Of a stretch of 64,000 nucleotides of DNA, positions 9,554 through 17,659 are shown piece after piece. The position numbers and the translations under genes are program-made. The notes under the pieces are model-generated. The model saw nothing but the letters and a program-made list of their open reading frames with translations, did no database searches and was not told the origin of the DNA. Each line of letters opens with the position of its first letter. The stretch's first letter is position 1. Origin of the DNA: Leifsonia sp052114085 (GTDB taxonomy: Bacteria > Actinomycetota > Actinomycetes > Actinomycetales > Microbacteriaceae); contig NZ_JBFREB010000001.1 in the NCBI RefSeq assembly GCF_052114085.1, positions 1,674,001-1,738,000 of the forward strand, in the 5' to 3' direction.

Positions 9554-9626
9554 CCTCGGTCGCAGGCTCCCTCGGCGCTGGGGTCGCGGCATCGCTCCGC
9601 GCTGCTCTGAGCTCCACCGCGCGTGG

Positions 9627-9632
9627 TACCCT
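9627..9632 (+). promoter_or_regulatory. -10 box of the leuA leader transcript
   Basis: TACCCT ends 7 nt before the GTG of the leader peptide at 9640, so the leader peptide is probably translated from a leaderless mRNA. Confidence 0.5.
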
Positions 9633-9639
9633 CGATGCT

Positions 9640-9681
9640 GTGTACGGTCTGCTCCTCCTTAGCTGCCGCGACGAGTCCTAA
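9640..9681 (+). CDS. leuL: leuA leader peptide (attenuator peptide)
   Basis: A 13-codon ORF reading MYGLLLLSCRDES and ending in TAA. It contains four consecutive Leu codons (CTG CTC CTC CTT at 9649-9660). Its stop overlaps the 5' arm of a perfect 11-bp hairpin. Ribosome stalling at the Leu codons under leucine shortage would alter the folding of the RNA ahead of leuA. Leu-codon leader peptides upstream of leuA have been described for actinobacteria; this copy is recognised from sequence only. The GTG start is favoured because the -10 box lies 7 nt upstream. Confidence 0.8.
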   Translation: MYGLLLLSCRDES

Positions 9682-9703
9682 TCTCGGGCCTCACTCGTCG
9701 CGG
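9666..9703 (+). promoter_or_regulatory. leuA attenuator hairpin
   Basis: CCGCGACGAGT (9666-9676) and ACTCGTCGCGG (9693-9703) are perfectly complementary and enclose the leader stop codon and a 16-nt loop. The 3' arm is not followed by a T run. The mechanism may therefore be folding that hides the leuA start or forms a pseudoknot, not simple termination. Confidence 0.7.
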
Positions 9704-9753
9704 AGTTCGCCGTCGGCTCTCCCCAGCACACGAGTGAAGGATTCGAGAAGACC

Positions 9754-11520
9754 ATGAAGAACGCACAGGCGCCGAGCGCCATGCCGATCCACAAGTACCG
9801 GCCGTTCCACGAGCAGATCCGCGTCGATCTGCCGGACCGCACCTGGCCGTCCACCCGCATCACGGAGGCGCCGCGCTGGTGCGCCGTCGATCTGCGCGAC
9901 GGCAACCAGGCCCTCATCGACCCGATGAGCCCCGAGCGCAAGCGCATCATGTTCGACCTGCTGGTCCGGATGGGCTACAAGGAGATCGAGGTCGGCTTCC
10001 CGTCGGCCAGCCAGACCGATTTCGACTTCGTCCGCAGCCTGATCGAAGAGGGTGCGATCCCCGACGACGTGACCATCCAGGTCCTGACCCAGGCGCGCGA
10101 GCACCTGATCAAGCGCACCTACGAGTCGCTGGTCGGCGCCAAGCAGGCGATCGTGCACCTCTACAACTCGACCAGCATCCTGCAGCGCGAAGTGGTGTTC
10201 CGCACCGACCAGCAGGGCATCGTCGACATCGCCCTGGCCGGTGCCCGGCTGTGCCGCCGGTTCGAGGAGATGGTGCCCGGCACGACGATCTACTACGAGT
10301 ACTCGCCCGAGAGCTACACCGGCACCGAGCTGGAGTTCGCAGCCGACATCTGCAACCAGGTGCTGGACATCTTCGAGCCGACGCCCGAGCGCAAGGTGAT
10401 CATCAACCTCCCGGCCACGGTCGAGATGGCGACGCCGAACGTCTACGCCGACTCGATCGAGTGGATGTCGCGCCACCTGAACCACCGCGAGAATGTCATC
10501 CTCTCGCTGCACCCGCACAACGACCGCGGCACGGCCGTCGCCGCCGCAGAGCTCGGCTACATGGCCGGCGCCGACCGCATCGAGGGCTGCCTGTTCGGCA
10601 ACGGCGAGCGCACCGGCAACGTCGACCTGGTGACGCTGGGCATCAACCTGTTCACGCAGGGGATCGACCCGCAGATCGACTTCAGCGACATCGACCAGAT
10701 CAAGCGCACGGTCGAGCACTGCAACCAGCTGCCGGTCGGCGAGCGCAGCCCGTGGGGCGGCGACCTGGTGTTCACCGCGTTCAGCGGATCCCACCAGGAC
10801 GCCATCAAGAAGGGCTTCGAGGCGATGGAGGTCCGCGCCGAGCGCGAGGGCGTGTCCGTCGACGACCTGGTCTGGGCAGTGCCGTACCTGCCGGTCGACC
10901 CGAAGGACCTGGGACGCAGTTACGAGGCGGTCATCCGCGTCAACTCGCAGTCCGGCAAGGGGGGTGTGGCGTACCTGCTGAAGAGCGATCACTCGCTCGA
11001 CCTGCCGCGGAAGCTCCAGATCGAGTTCTCCGGCGTCGTCCAGGCGAAGACGGACCAGGAGGGCGGCGAGGTCACCAGCGAGCAGATCTGGGAGGTCTTC
11101 CAGGACGAGTACCTGCCCGCTCCCACCTCCGACCCGGATGCCAAGTGGGGCCGGTTCGAGCTGGGCAGCACCACGACCGCGAACGAGACCGGCGAGCACG
11201 TCGTCCTCACGGTGACGCTGCGCGACGGGGACACCGTCTCGAAGGCCACGGGTGAAGGCAACGGCCCGATCGCGGCGCTCTTCGACATCCTGCACCAGCA
11301 CGGCGTCGACGCTCACCTGTACGACTACTCGCAGCACACCCTGTCCGCGAGCGAGTCGGCCCTGGCTGCCGCTTACATCGAGTTGGATGTGGACGGCCAG
11401 CGCCGCTGGGGCGTCGGCATCGACGCGGACACGACCACGGCATCCTTCAAGGCGGTCGTCTCGGCGGTCAACCGCGCGGTCCGCACCGCGCAGCCGGCTC
11501 CGGAGCTCGTCTCCGCCTGA
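9754..11520 (+). CDS. leuA: 2-isopropylmalate synthase
   Basis: The first committed enzyme of leucine synthesis: it condenses acetyl-CoA with 2-oxoisovalerate. The 588 residues fit the long (yeast/actinobacterial) LeuA class. The TIM barrel starts with VDLRDGNQAL, has the substrate-site segment EVGFPSASQTDFDF and the metal-binding SLHPHNDRGTAVAAAELGY. The C-terminal 170 residues form the LeuA dimer domain that mediates leucine feedback. The ATG at 9754 follows AAGGATTCGAGAAGACC. Expression is probably controlled by the attenuator at 9640-9703, and the gene ends in a strong terminator. Confidence 0.97.
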   Translation: MKNAQAPSAMPIHKYRPFHEQIRVDLPDRTWPSTRITEAPRWCAVDLRDGNQALIDPMSPERKRIMFDLLVRMGYKEIEVGFPSASQTDFDFVRSLIEEGAIPDDVTIQVLTQAREHLIKRTYESLVGAKQAIVHLYNSTSILQREVVFRTDQQGIVDIALAGARLCRRFEEMVPGTTIYYEYSPESYTGTELEFAADICNQVLDIFEPTPERKVIINLPATVEMATPNVYADSIEWMSRHLNHRENVILSLHPHNDRGTAVAAAELGYMAGADRIEGCLFGNGERTGNVDLVTLGINLFTQGIDPQIDFSDIDQIKRTVEHCNQLPVGERSPWGGDLVFTAFSGSHQDAIKKGFEAMEVRAEREGVSVDDLVWAVPYLPVDPKDLGRSYEAVIRVNSQSGKGGVAYLLKSDHSLDLPRKLQIEFSGVVQAKTDQEGGEVTSEQIWEVFQDEYLPAPTSDPDAKWGRFELGSTTTANETGEHVVLTVTLRDGDTVSKATGEGNGPIAALFDILHQHGVDAHLYDYSQHTLSASESALAAAYIELDVDGQRRWGVGIDADTTTASFKAVVSAVNRAVRTAQPAPELVSA

Positions 11521-11540
11521 CGGGCTGTCCCGTTCCGCGA

Positions 11541-11586
11541 AAACGGAGGTGGTCACGACTCGCTCGGGTCGTGACCACCTCCGTTT
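11541..11586. terminator. bidirectional terminator between leuA and the TRIC-like gene
   Basis: A perfect 19-bp inverted repeat (11541-11559 with 11568-11586) with an 8-nt loop. The arms begin AAACGG and end CCGTTT, giving A/T ends on both strands. It lies exactly between two convergent genes. Confidence 0.9.
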
Positions 11587-11587
11587 C

Positions 11588-12337
11588 CTATTCGCCCTTG
11601 TCGATGCGATAGCGCGGGATGGTGCCTGTATCCGTGCGTTCGGTGATGCTGTCGTCACTTCGCGCGGGCGGACGCAGCCGCGGCCAGCGCATCCGGGGGA
11701 GCCGGCCCAGCTCGCGCTGCTCCGGCAGGCTCCAGCCGAAGCGGACGGCGAGCAGCCGGATCGCCAGCGTCACCACGACGCAGACAATCGCGGCGGGGAT
11801 GATCGGCACGCCCAGGCCCACCATCACCACCAGCACGATGGTGCCGGCGCCGGCCGCGACCGCGTATAGCGAGCCGACGTGCATGACCGCGATGGGCAGG
11901 TTCAGCAGCAGGTCGCGCAGGATGCCGCCCCCGACCGCCGAGACCACGCCCACGAAGACGGCAGGCACCTCCGGCAGGCCGAGCGCGAGCGCCTTCGTCG
12001 CCCCGATCGCGCCGAACAGCCCGATCGTCAGCGCATCGAGGAAGGTGATGATCGGGTCGAGCCGGCGGAACAGCCGGATCAGCAGCATCCCGAGCAGTGC
12101 GGCGACGATGGTGCTGGGCAGGTACCAGTTCGACTGCAGCGCCACCGGCGTGACGTTGAGCAGGATGTCGCGCAGCAGACCGCCACCCACGCCGGTGGCG
12201 ACACCGATGATCGCGATGCCGAGCAGGTCGAGGCGGCGGTCGCGGAAACCGGAGGCGAACATCGCGCCCTGGAGACTGCCCACGCCCACGGCGATGAGGT
12301 CGCCCCAGAGGGGGATGGCCAGGGCGGTGGTGCTCAC
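11588..12337 (-). CDS. TRIC-like cation channel family protein (UPF0126, YadS/YicG family)
   Basis: A 249-residue membrane protein. Two repeats of three helices each carry the family glycine motif: GVATGVGGGLLRDILL in the first and SAVGGGILRDLLLN in the second. This is the hallmark of the bacterial relatives of trimeric intracellular cation channels. A basic C-terminal tail of about 50 residues follows the last helix. The start is a GTG directly after GGGAG. It converges with leuA and diverges from recO. The physiological ion is unknown, though monovalent cations are the usual proposal for the family. Confidence 0.88.
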   Translation of the reverse strand: MSTTALAIPLWGDLIAVGVGSLQGAMFASGFRDRRLDLLGIAIIGVATGVGGGLLRDILLNVTPVALQSNWYLPSTIVAALLGMLLIRLFRRLDPIITFLDALTIGLFGAIGATKALALGLPEVPAVFVGVVSAVGGGILRDLLLNLPIAVMHVGSLYAVAAGAGTIVLVVMVGLGVPIIPAAIVCVVVTLAIRLLAVRFGWSLPEQRELGRLPRMRWPRLRPPARSDDSITERTDTGTIPRYRIDKGE

Positions 12338-12432
12338 CTCCCATATGTACCATGCGCGGTGGAGCGCAAGGCGCCGACGGCGCGACGGCCGCGCATCCGC
12401 CTCGTTGTCAGCCGCAGGCGCGATACTGGAGT

Positions 12433-13209
12433 GTGCCCACCTATCGTGATGAAGCCGTCGTGCTCCGGACCCACAAGCTGGGCGAGGCCGACCGTATCGT
12501 CACCATGCTCAGCCGCCAGCACGGCAAGATCCGCGCGGTGGCGAAGGGCGTGCGGCGCACCGCCTCGCGTTTCGGGTCGCGGCTGGAGCCGTTCATGGTC
12601 GCCGACGTCCAGCTGTACGAGGGCCGCAGCCTCGACATCGTCACCCAGGCCGAGACGCTCGGCGCGTACGGTGCTCTGATCGCCGACGACTACGCCAGCT
12701 ACACCGCCGCGAACGCGATGGTCGAGACGGCGGACCGGCTGACGGATGCTGAGGCGTCCCTGCAGCAGTACCTCCTGCTCGTCGGAGCGCTGCGGTCGCT
12801 GTCCCGGCACGAGCACGGCCCCGGGCTGACCCTCGACTCGTACCTGCTCCGCGCGCTGTCCCTCGCGGGATGGGCTCCCAGCTTCCAGGACTGCTCGCGG
12901 TGCGGTGCCCCGGGTCCTCACACGTCCGTCGTCGTCCAGCTCGGCGGGGTCGTGTGCGACGACTGCGCCCCCCAGGGCGCGCCGCGGGTCGACGCCGACA
13001 CGATCGCCCTGCTCGGTGCGCTGCTGAGCGGAGACTGGGATGAGGCAGAAGCGGCACCCGAGACGACCCGCAATCGGGCGAACGGCGTGGTCGCGGCGTA
13101 CACACAGTGGCACCTGGAGCGCGGGCTGCGTTCATTGCAGCACGTGCAGCACGACCGAGTAGATGGCAGCGCCAGCGCCGACCGCACCGATCAGAAGGCG
13201 AGTGGATGA
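12433..13209 (+). CDS. recO: DNA repair protein RecO
   Basis: RecO anneals complementary strands and loads RecA with RecF and RecR in gap repair. The protein starts PTYRDEAVVLRTHKLGEADR, the typical OB-fold N-terminus, and carries the zinc site CSRCG plus VCDDC at about residues 156-179. GTG at 12433 (258 residues) is chosen over the longer frame beginning at 12352 because the N-terminus then matches the family; GGAG lies 3-5 nt before it. The stop overlaps the uppS start (ATGA), a common actinobacterial gene pair. Confidence 0.95.
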   Translation: MPTYRDEAVVLRTHKLGEADRIVTMLSRQHGKIRAVAKGVRRTASRFGSRLEPFMVADVQLYEGRSLDIVTQAETLGAYGALIADDYASYTAANAMVETADRLTDAEASLQQYLLLVGALRSLSRHEHGPGLTLDSYLLRALSLAGWAPSFQDCSRCGAPGPHTSVVVQLGGVVCDDCAPQGAPRVDADTIALLGALLSGDWDEAEAAPETTRNRANGVVAAYTQWHLERGLRSLQHVQHDRVDGSASADRTDQKASG

Positions 13210-14024
13210 GCCCCAAGGCCTACACGCACAAGGATGCGGTCGAGTACCGCCCCCTCGACTGGACCGGGGTGTACCCGCCCGCCTTTCCGAAGGGGAGCGT
13301 CCCATCGCACGTCGCCATCGTCATGGACGGCAACGGACGCTGGGCCAACCGGCAGGGCCTCACGCGCATCGAGGGCCATCGCGCCGGAGAGGCCGCCCTG
13401 CTGGATGTGGTGGCCGGCGCCATCCAGGCGGGCGTCAAGCACCTCAGCGTGTACGCGTTCTCCACCGAGAACTGGAAGCGCTCGCCCGACGAAGTGCGCT
13501 TTCTGATGGGCTTCAACCGCGAGGTGCTGCATCGCCGCCGCGACCAGCTGAACGAGTGGGGTGTGCGCGTCCGCTGGGCGGGCCGGAAGCCGCGGCTGTG
13601 GTCCTCGGTCATCAAGGAGCTGCAGTACGCCGAGCAGCTCACGGCCGGCAACGACGTGCTGACGCTGACCATGTGCGTGAATTATGGCGGCCGTACCGAG
13701 ATCGCTGACGCGGTGCGCTCCATTGCGGACGACGTGGCCGCCGGTCGGTTGAAGCCGTCCGCGGTGAGCGAGAAGACCATCCAACGTCACCTCTACCTCC
13801 CGGACATGCCCGACGTGGACCTGTTCGTGCGCAGCTCGGGCGAGCAGCGGACCAGCAACTTCCTGCTCTGGCAGAGCGCCTACGCCGAGATGGTGTTCCT
13901 GGACACGCTCTGGCCGGACTTCAGCCGGAAGGACCTGTGGGATGCGGTAGACCTCTACCTGCGGCGTAGTCGGAGATTCGGGGGAGCGGTGGATGCGCCT
14001 ACGGCCGGTTCCGCAGCGGAGTAG
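13206..14024 (+). CDS. uppS: isoprenyl transferase (undecaprenyl diphosphate synthase)
   Basis: A cis-prenyltransferase that makes the lipid carrier for peptidoglycan and other wall polymers. The 272-residue protein has the catalytic P-loop-like VAIVMDGNGRWANRQG with the essential Asp, a YAFSTENWKR region, and the C-terminal DLFVRSSGEQRTSNFLLWQS that binds diphosphate. The ATG at 13206 overlaps the recO stop; the longer frame starting at 13107 lies inside recO. Translational coupling to recO is likely. Confidence 0.96.
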   Translation: MSPKAYTHKDAVEYRPLDWTGVYPPAFPKGSVPSHVAIVMDGNGRWANRQGLTRIEGHRAGEAALLDVVAGAIQAGVKHLSVYAFSTENWKRSPDEVRFLMGFNREVLHRRRDQLNEWGVRVRWAGRKPRLWSSVIKELQYAEQLTAGNDVLTLTMCVNYGGRTEIADAVRSIADDVAAGRLKPSAVSEKTIQRHLYLPDMPDVDLFVRSSGEQRTSNFLLWQSAYAEMVFLDTLWPDFSRKDLWDAVDLYLRRSRRFGGAVDAPTAGSAAE

Positions 14025-14081
14025 GTATCGCGGGATAGGTGCCACGGAATAAGTGCAGCGCTGCAGCATGTTGCCCCTGGT

Positions 14082-14753
14082 GTGAGCGAACCCATCAAGA
14101 TCGACATCTGGTCCGACATCGCGTGCCCGTGGTGCTACATCGGTAAGCGCAAGTTCGAGGCCGGCAGCGGCCTGTTCGCCGGGGCCGGTGACGGCCGTGG
14201 CGTCGAGGTCGAGTACCACTCGTTCGAGCTGTCGCCCGACACCCCGGTCGACTTCGAGGGCAGCGAGGTCGACTTCCTGGCCGGCCACAAGGGTATGCCC
14301 GCGGGCCAGGTCGAGCAGATGCTGGAGCGCGTCACCGGTATCGCGTCGTCGGTCGGACTTGACTACGACTTCGACACCCTCAAGCACACCAATACGGTCA
14401 AGGCGCACGAGCTGCTGCACTTCGCGAAGGCGCACGGCAAGCAGCTGGAGTTGGCGGAGCGCCTGTTCCGCGCCTACTTCGTGGAGGGCCGCCACGTCGG
14501 CCGCAGCGCCGACCTGGCCGACCTGGCCGCCGAGGTCGGCCTCGACCGCGCGGAGGCGCTCGAGGCTCTCGAGTCGTCGCAATACCTGCCTGCGGTGCGG
14601 GCCGACCAGCAGACGGCCGGCGAGTACGGAATCAACGGAGTCCCCTTCTTCGTGATCGACGGCAGGTACGGCGTCTCCGGTGCCCAGGACGCGCAGACGT
14701 TCGCCCAGGTCTTGGAGCAGGTCTGGACCGAGCGCACCGCGGTGACCGCGTGA
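14082..14753 (+). CDS. DsbA family oxidoreductase, FrnE-like
   Basis: A 223-residue cytoplasmic thioredoxin-fold protein with an inserted helical domain. The active site is DIACPWCYIGKRKFE with Cys15 and Cys18, and there is a cis-Pro loop in INGVPFFVID. FrnE-like proteins act on cytoplasmic disulfides or as mycothiol-linked oxidoreductases in actinobacteria. No signal peptide is present. The start is a GTG. The stop overlaps a small ORF (14750) by 4 nt, an unusual and possibly functional coupling. Confidence 0.9.
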   Translation: MSEPIKIDIWSDIACPWCYIGKRKFEAGSGLFAGAGDGRGVEVEYHSFELSPDTPVDFEGSEVDFLAGHKGMPAGQVEQMLERVTGIASSVGLDYDFDTLKHTNTVKAHELLHFAKAHGKQLELAERLFRAYFVEGRHVGRSADLADLAAEVGLDRAEALEALESSQYLPAVRADQQTAGEYGINGVPFFVIDGRYGVSGAQDAQTFAQVLEQVWTERTAVTA

Positions 14754-14863
14754 CCGCCCCGGAGGCGTCGGCGGCGCCGGCGGCGCCCGCCCCGCGCCCC
14801 ACGCTCATCCGACTCGGCGCCCCCGCCGCCGTCTGCGACGGCGACACCTGCGCCCTCCCGTGA
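14750..14863 (+). CDS. 37-residue protein with a paired-Cys tail, coupled to the DsbA-like gene
   Basis: The GTG start overlaps the stop of the FrnE-like gene (GTGA). The protein has an Ala/Pro-rich front half, followed by PTLIRLGAPAAVCDGDTCAL and a final Pro. Two Cys are four residues apart (C-DGD-T-C) at the very end. No separate ribosome binding site is visible, so it depends on re-initiation after the upstream gene. I do not know a named family. The context suggests a thiol partner or substrate of the FrnE-like enzyme, which is inference. Chance is possible given the high GC content, but the clean overlap and the CxxxxC tail argue for a real gene. Confidence 0.55.
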   Translation: MTAPEASAAPAAPAPRPTLIRLGAPAAVCDGDTCALP

Positions 14864-14864
14864 T

Positions 14865-14922
14865 CTGGTTGACACAACACGCCGCCGTACCTGCGGTCGC
14901 GGCGGCGCGTTGCGTCAGCTAG
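14865..14922. repeat. 58-bp palindromic repeat, left copy (inverted relative to 15855-15912)
   Basis: Its reverse complement aligns without gaps to 15855-15912 with 42 of 58 bases identical, and the outer arms are nearly identical. Each copy is itself a hairpin with arms like GGTTGACACAACACG and CGCGTTGCGTCAGC. It includes the stop codon of the nuclease-like gene. Confidence 0.7.
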
Positions 14923-15797
14923 ACGGAGAATGCAAGCCGGATCCTTCGGACGGCCTCCGCCGCGTCAGATGCGAGGTGCGTGCTGTTGATGCGCACCACC
15001 TTCCATCCGAGCGACTGAATCTTCCAAAGACGGTCGACGTCCAGGTGATATTGGCGAGCATCGGTCCTGTGATGGTCGCCGTCGTACTCGATCACGACGC
15101 GCGCCTGAGGGTAAACGAGGTCACCGTGCGCCACTACCTCGCCTTCGCCGGTGAGGATCTGGTAGTTCACGAGCGGCTCCGGTAAGCCGGCGCGGATGAT
15201 GGCGAGACGGAGGATCGTCTCCAACGGCGAATCCGTACGCGACCGGACCTGAGCCAACGCGCGACGTAAGCGCGGCACCCCCGGCCGACCCGGACCCGCG
15301 TTCACTGCTGCTGCGAGCTCATTCACGGTGGCCAACGGGGACTTGCGGCGGACCAGCGCATCGCCGTAAACGACCAACGCGCCTTCGTCGAGCGTTGAAG
15401 CGAGTTGGCACCACGATTCGACGGGTGTGACAACCGGAAGACCGTGCACGAACACCACATCGCCATCCCCTAAGTGCGCCTGGTGGCCTCTGACCCCCCG
15501 ATGACGCGGAGCACGTGTCGGCGCCCGCGCCGACACGTGAAGGTCGTCGTTCCGCAGCACGTCGCGAGGTAGCGGCAACCCGTGCAGCTGAGCCGCGGTC
15601 ACGTGGCTGAACACCATTCGACTGGACATGGCAGGCAGGAAGGCACGACATCGACTCACGACGTCGTCGGGGCTCTGGGTGGCGCGTACACCGTGATGCG
15701 GCGCCACCAGATCGGACCGGCGAAGTCGCGAACGGGAGGCCCCCGCCTGCTGTGCTGCGGAGGTGGTGAAATGCGTCCCGAGCCCGATCTCTTGCAT
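14919..15797 (-). CDS. VSR/DUF559-type endonuclease domain protein with AbiEi-like N-terminus
   Basis: A 292-residue protein. The N-terminal third resembles the AbiEi-type antitoxin/transcription regulator region (segments SHVTAAQLHGLPLP and VTPVESWCQLA). The C-terminal 110 residues are a DUF559/VSR-like nuclease fold with TDSPLETILRLAIIRAGLP, an Asp in VAHGDLVYPQ and VIEYDGDHHRTDARQY. Such genes are common and variable in Microbacteriaceae, with unknown cellular role. The gene sits alone between inverted 58-bp palindromes, which suggests it moves or is exchanged as a single-gene unit. Confidence 0.8.
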   Translation of the reverse strand: MQEIGLGTHFTTSAAQQAGASRSRLRRSDLVAPHHGVRATQSPDDVVSRCRAFLPAMSSRMVFSHVTAAQLHGLPLPRDVLRNDDLHVSARAPTRAPRHRGVRGHQAHLGDGDVVFVHGLPVVTPVESWCQLASTLDEGALVVYGDALVRRKSPLATVNELAAAVNAGPGRPGVPRLRRALAQVRSRTDSPLETILRLAIIRAGLPEPLVNYQILTGEGEVVAHGDLVYPQARVVIEYDGDHHRTDARQYHLDVDRLWKIQSLGWKVVRINSTHLASDAAEAVRRIRLAFSV

Positions 15798-15854
15798 CGC
15801 GACAGGCTGTCACGCTTCCGCAATCGGCGCCTGCGGTTATCCACAGGCCACGAC

Positions 15855-15912
15855 GTGGTTGACGCAACGCGTCGTCCCATCGCCATGGCAGACGGCGTGT
15901 TGTGTCAACTAG
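15855..15912. repeat. 58-bp palindromic repeat, right copy
   Basis: The inverted partner of 14865-14922. The 3' arm GGCGTGTTGTGTCAAC is an exact reverse complement of the 5' arm of the left copy, so the pair could act as terminal inverted repeats of a roughly 1.05-kb unit. Its own arms (GTTGACGCAACGCG with CGTGTTGTGTCAAC) pair with G-U wobbles. Confidence 0.7.
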
Positions 15913-15916
15913 GTCG

Positions 15917-16435
15917 CTACTCGGGGTCGGTGATATCGGCGACGGTGGCGCCGTAGGCGGCGATGACCGCGTCAGCCGACACGAAGAGAGAGTAGCCGTG
16001 CTCGCCAGCGCCCATGGCGATGGTGCGGCCGGGGATCGTCGCGTCCGCGATGACCGGCCACGCGGTCGTGCTCCCGAACGGCGTGATGGTGCCGCGCTCG
16101 TAACCGGTCGCGGCGAGGGCGACCGATGCGTCCGGCAGCTGCAGCTTGTTCACGCCGAGTATCGAGCGCAGTTTCGGCCAGGCGATCTTGCGTCCACCGG
16201 GGACGAGCGCGAAGACGAACGTATCGTCGCTCCGCTTGACGACCAGCGTCTTGACGATGTCCGAGGGCTGGAGCCCGAGCAGCTCCGCCGCCTCCGCGAG
16301 GCTCCGCGCGGCAGGCCGCTCGACGATGCGGATGTCGATGTCGCGCGCCTCCGCATCCGCCGTCACACGCTCACGACCGGGGCGCAGTTCTCCACCGTCG
16401 GGGGAGTAGTCCACAGATTCCGGGCTCTCGGCCAT
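15917..16435 (-). CDS. YbaK/ProX-type aminoacyl-tRNA deacylase
   Basis: A 172-residue protein of the YbaK/INS domain superfamily, which clears mischarged tRNA (for example Cys-tRNA(Pro)). Typical features are SDIVKTLVVKRSD with the substrate-contacting Lys, FALVPGGRKIAWPKL, and GYERGTITPFG with the G-x-x-x-P motif. An N-terminal extension of about 25 polar residues precedes the domain. It is transcribed away from dus with a 33-bp gap that must hold both promoters. Precise tRNA specificity cannot be assigned. Confidence 0.88.
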   Translation of the reverse strand: MAESPESVDYSPDGGELRPGRERVTADAEARDIDIRIVERPAARSLAEAAELLGLQPSDIVKTLVVKRSDDTFVFALVPGGRKIAWPKLRSILGVNKLQLPDASVALAATGYERGTITPFGSTTAWPVIADATIPGRTIAMGAGEHGYSLFVSADAVIAAYGATVADITDPE

Positions 16436-16468
16436 AGCTCAGCACGCTTTCTGGGAGAATCGAGTGAG

Positions 16469-17659
16469 ATGTCTACCACTGCAACGATAAGCCACGCCCC
16501 CCAGCTGACCATCGGTCCGCTGGCGCTCGACGTGCCCGTGGTCCTCGCGCCGATGGCCGGGATCACCAATACCGCGTTCCGGCGGCTGTGTCGCGAGTTC
16601 GGCGCGGGCCTCTACGTGAGCGAGATGATCACGTCGCGCGCCCTCGTCGAGCGCACCCCCGAGTCACTGCGGCTCATCACGCACCACGAGTCGGAGACCC
16701 CGCGCTCCATCCAGCTGTACGGCGTCGATCCGGTGACGGTCCGCGAAGCGGTGACCATGCTGGTCGCGGAAGACCGGGCCGACCACATCGACCTCAACTT
16801 CGGCTGCCCGGTGCCGAAGGTGACGCGTAAAGGCGGCGGGGCAGCGCTCCCCTGGAAGCTGGGGTTGTTCCGCGAGATCATCGAGGGGGCTGTCGAGGCC
16901 GCGGGCGACATCCCGCTCACCATCAAGATGCGCAAGGGCATCGACGGCGACCACCTGACCTACCTCGAAGCCGGGCGCATCGCAGAAGGCGCCGGCGTCG
17001 CCTCCATGGCACTGCACGCCCGCACGGCCGCGGAGTTCTATTCGGGTCACGCCGACTGGTCGGCCATCGCGAAGCTCAAAGAGACGATCACCTCCACTCC
17101 TGTGCTCGGCAACGGCGACATCTGGTCGGCGGCCGATGCGCTCCGGATGATGGATGAGACCGGCTGCGACGGCGTCGTGGTGGGCCGCGGCTGCCTCGGG
17201 CGGCCGTGGCTGTTCGGCGACCTGGCCGCCGCGTTCCGTGCCAGGGCGGGCGAGATCAGCACAGCCGAGGCGGAGGCCGCCCAAGCGCACCCGACGCTCG
17301 GGCAGGTCGCACAGACGTTCCGACGGCACGCCGAACTCCTCGTCGAGTTCTTCGACAGCGAGGAGCGCGGCTGTCGCGACATCCGCAAGCACGTCGCCTG
17401 GTATTTCAAGGGATACCCGGTCGGAGGCGACCTGCGCGCCGGCCTGGCGACCGTCGACACTCTTCAGCACCTCGACGACCTGCTCGCCACCCTCGACTGG
17501 GACCAGGAGTATCCGGGCGAGGCCGCGGAGGGCCAGCGGGGTCGCGCGGGGTCCCCGAAGCGCCCCGCCCTGCCCGACGGCTGGCTGCAGAGCCGCGAGC
17601 TCGACGGCGTCCAGCGCGCTGAGGTCTCCGAGGCGGAGGTGCACAACAGTGGCGGATGA
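16469..17659 (+). CDS. dus: tRNA-dihydrouridine synthase, DusB-like
   Basis: A flavoenzyme that reduces uridine to dihydrouridine in tRNA D-loops. The 396-residue protein starts its barrel with VPVVLAPMAGITNTAFRRL. It has the segment DLNFGCPVPKVTRKGGGAAL with the catalytic Cys, KMRKGIDGDH, ALHARTAAEFYSGHADW and VVGRGCLGRPWLF. The ATG at 16469 is chosen; the frame is open upstream from 15902 but that part lies opposite ybaK. The dgt start lies inside its last codons. Confidence 0.94.
   Translation: MSTTATISHAPQLTIGPLALDVPVVLAPMAGITNTAFRRLCREFGAGLYVSEMITSRALVERTPESLRLITHHESETPRSIQLYGVDPVTVREAVTMLVAEDRADHIDLNFGCPVPKVTRKGGGAALPWKLGLFREIIEGAVEAAGDIPLTIKMRKGIDGDHLTYLEAGRIAEGAGVASMALHARTAAEFYSGHADWSAIAKLKETITSTPVLGNGDIWSAADALRMMDETGCDGVVVGRGCLGRPWLFGDLAAAFRARAGEISTAEAEAAQAHPTLGQVAQTFRRHAELLVEFFDSEERGCRDIRKHVAWYFKGYPVGGDLRAGLATVDTLQHLDDLLATLDWDQEYPGEAAEGQRGRAGSPKRPALPDGWLQSRELDGVQRAEVSEAEVHNSGG

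Noticed and set aside
9691..11658. A 655-codon open frame opposite leuA
   Set aside because: It is the mirror of a well-recognised gene. High GC leaves antisense frames open, and its translation is rich in Arg, Asp, Val and Gly with no domain.
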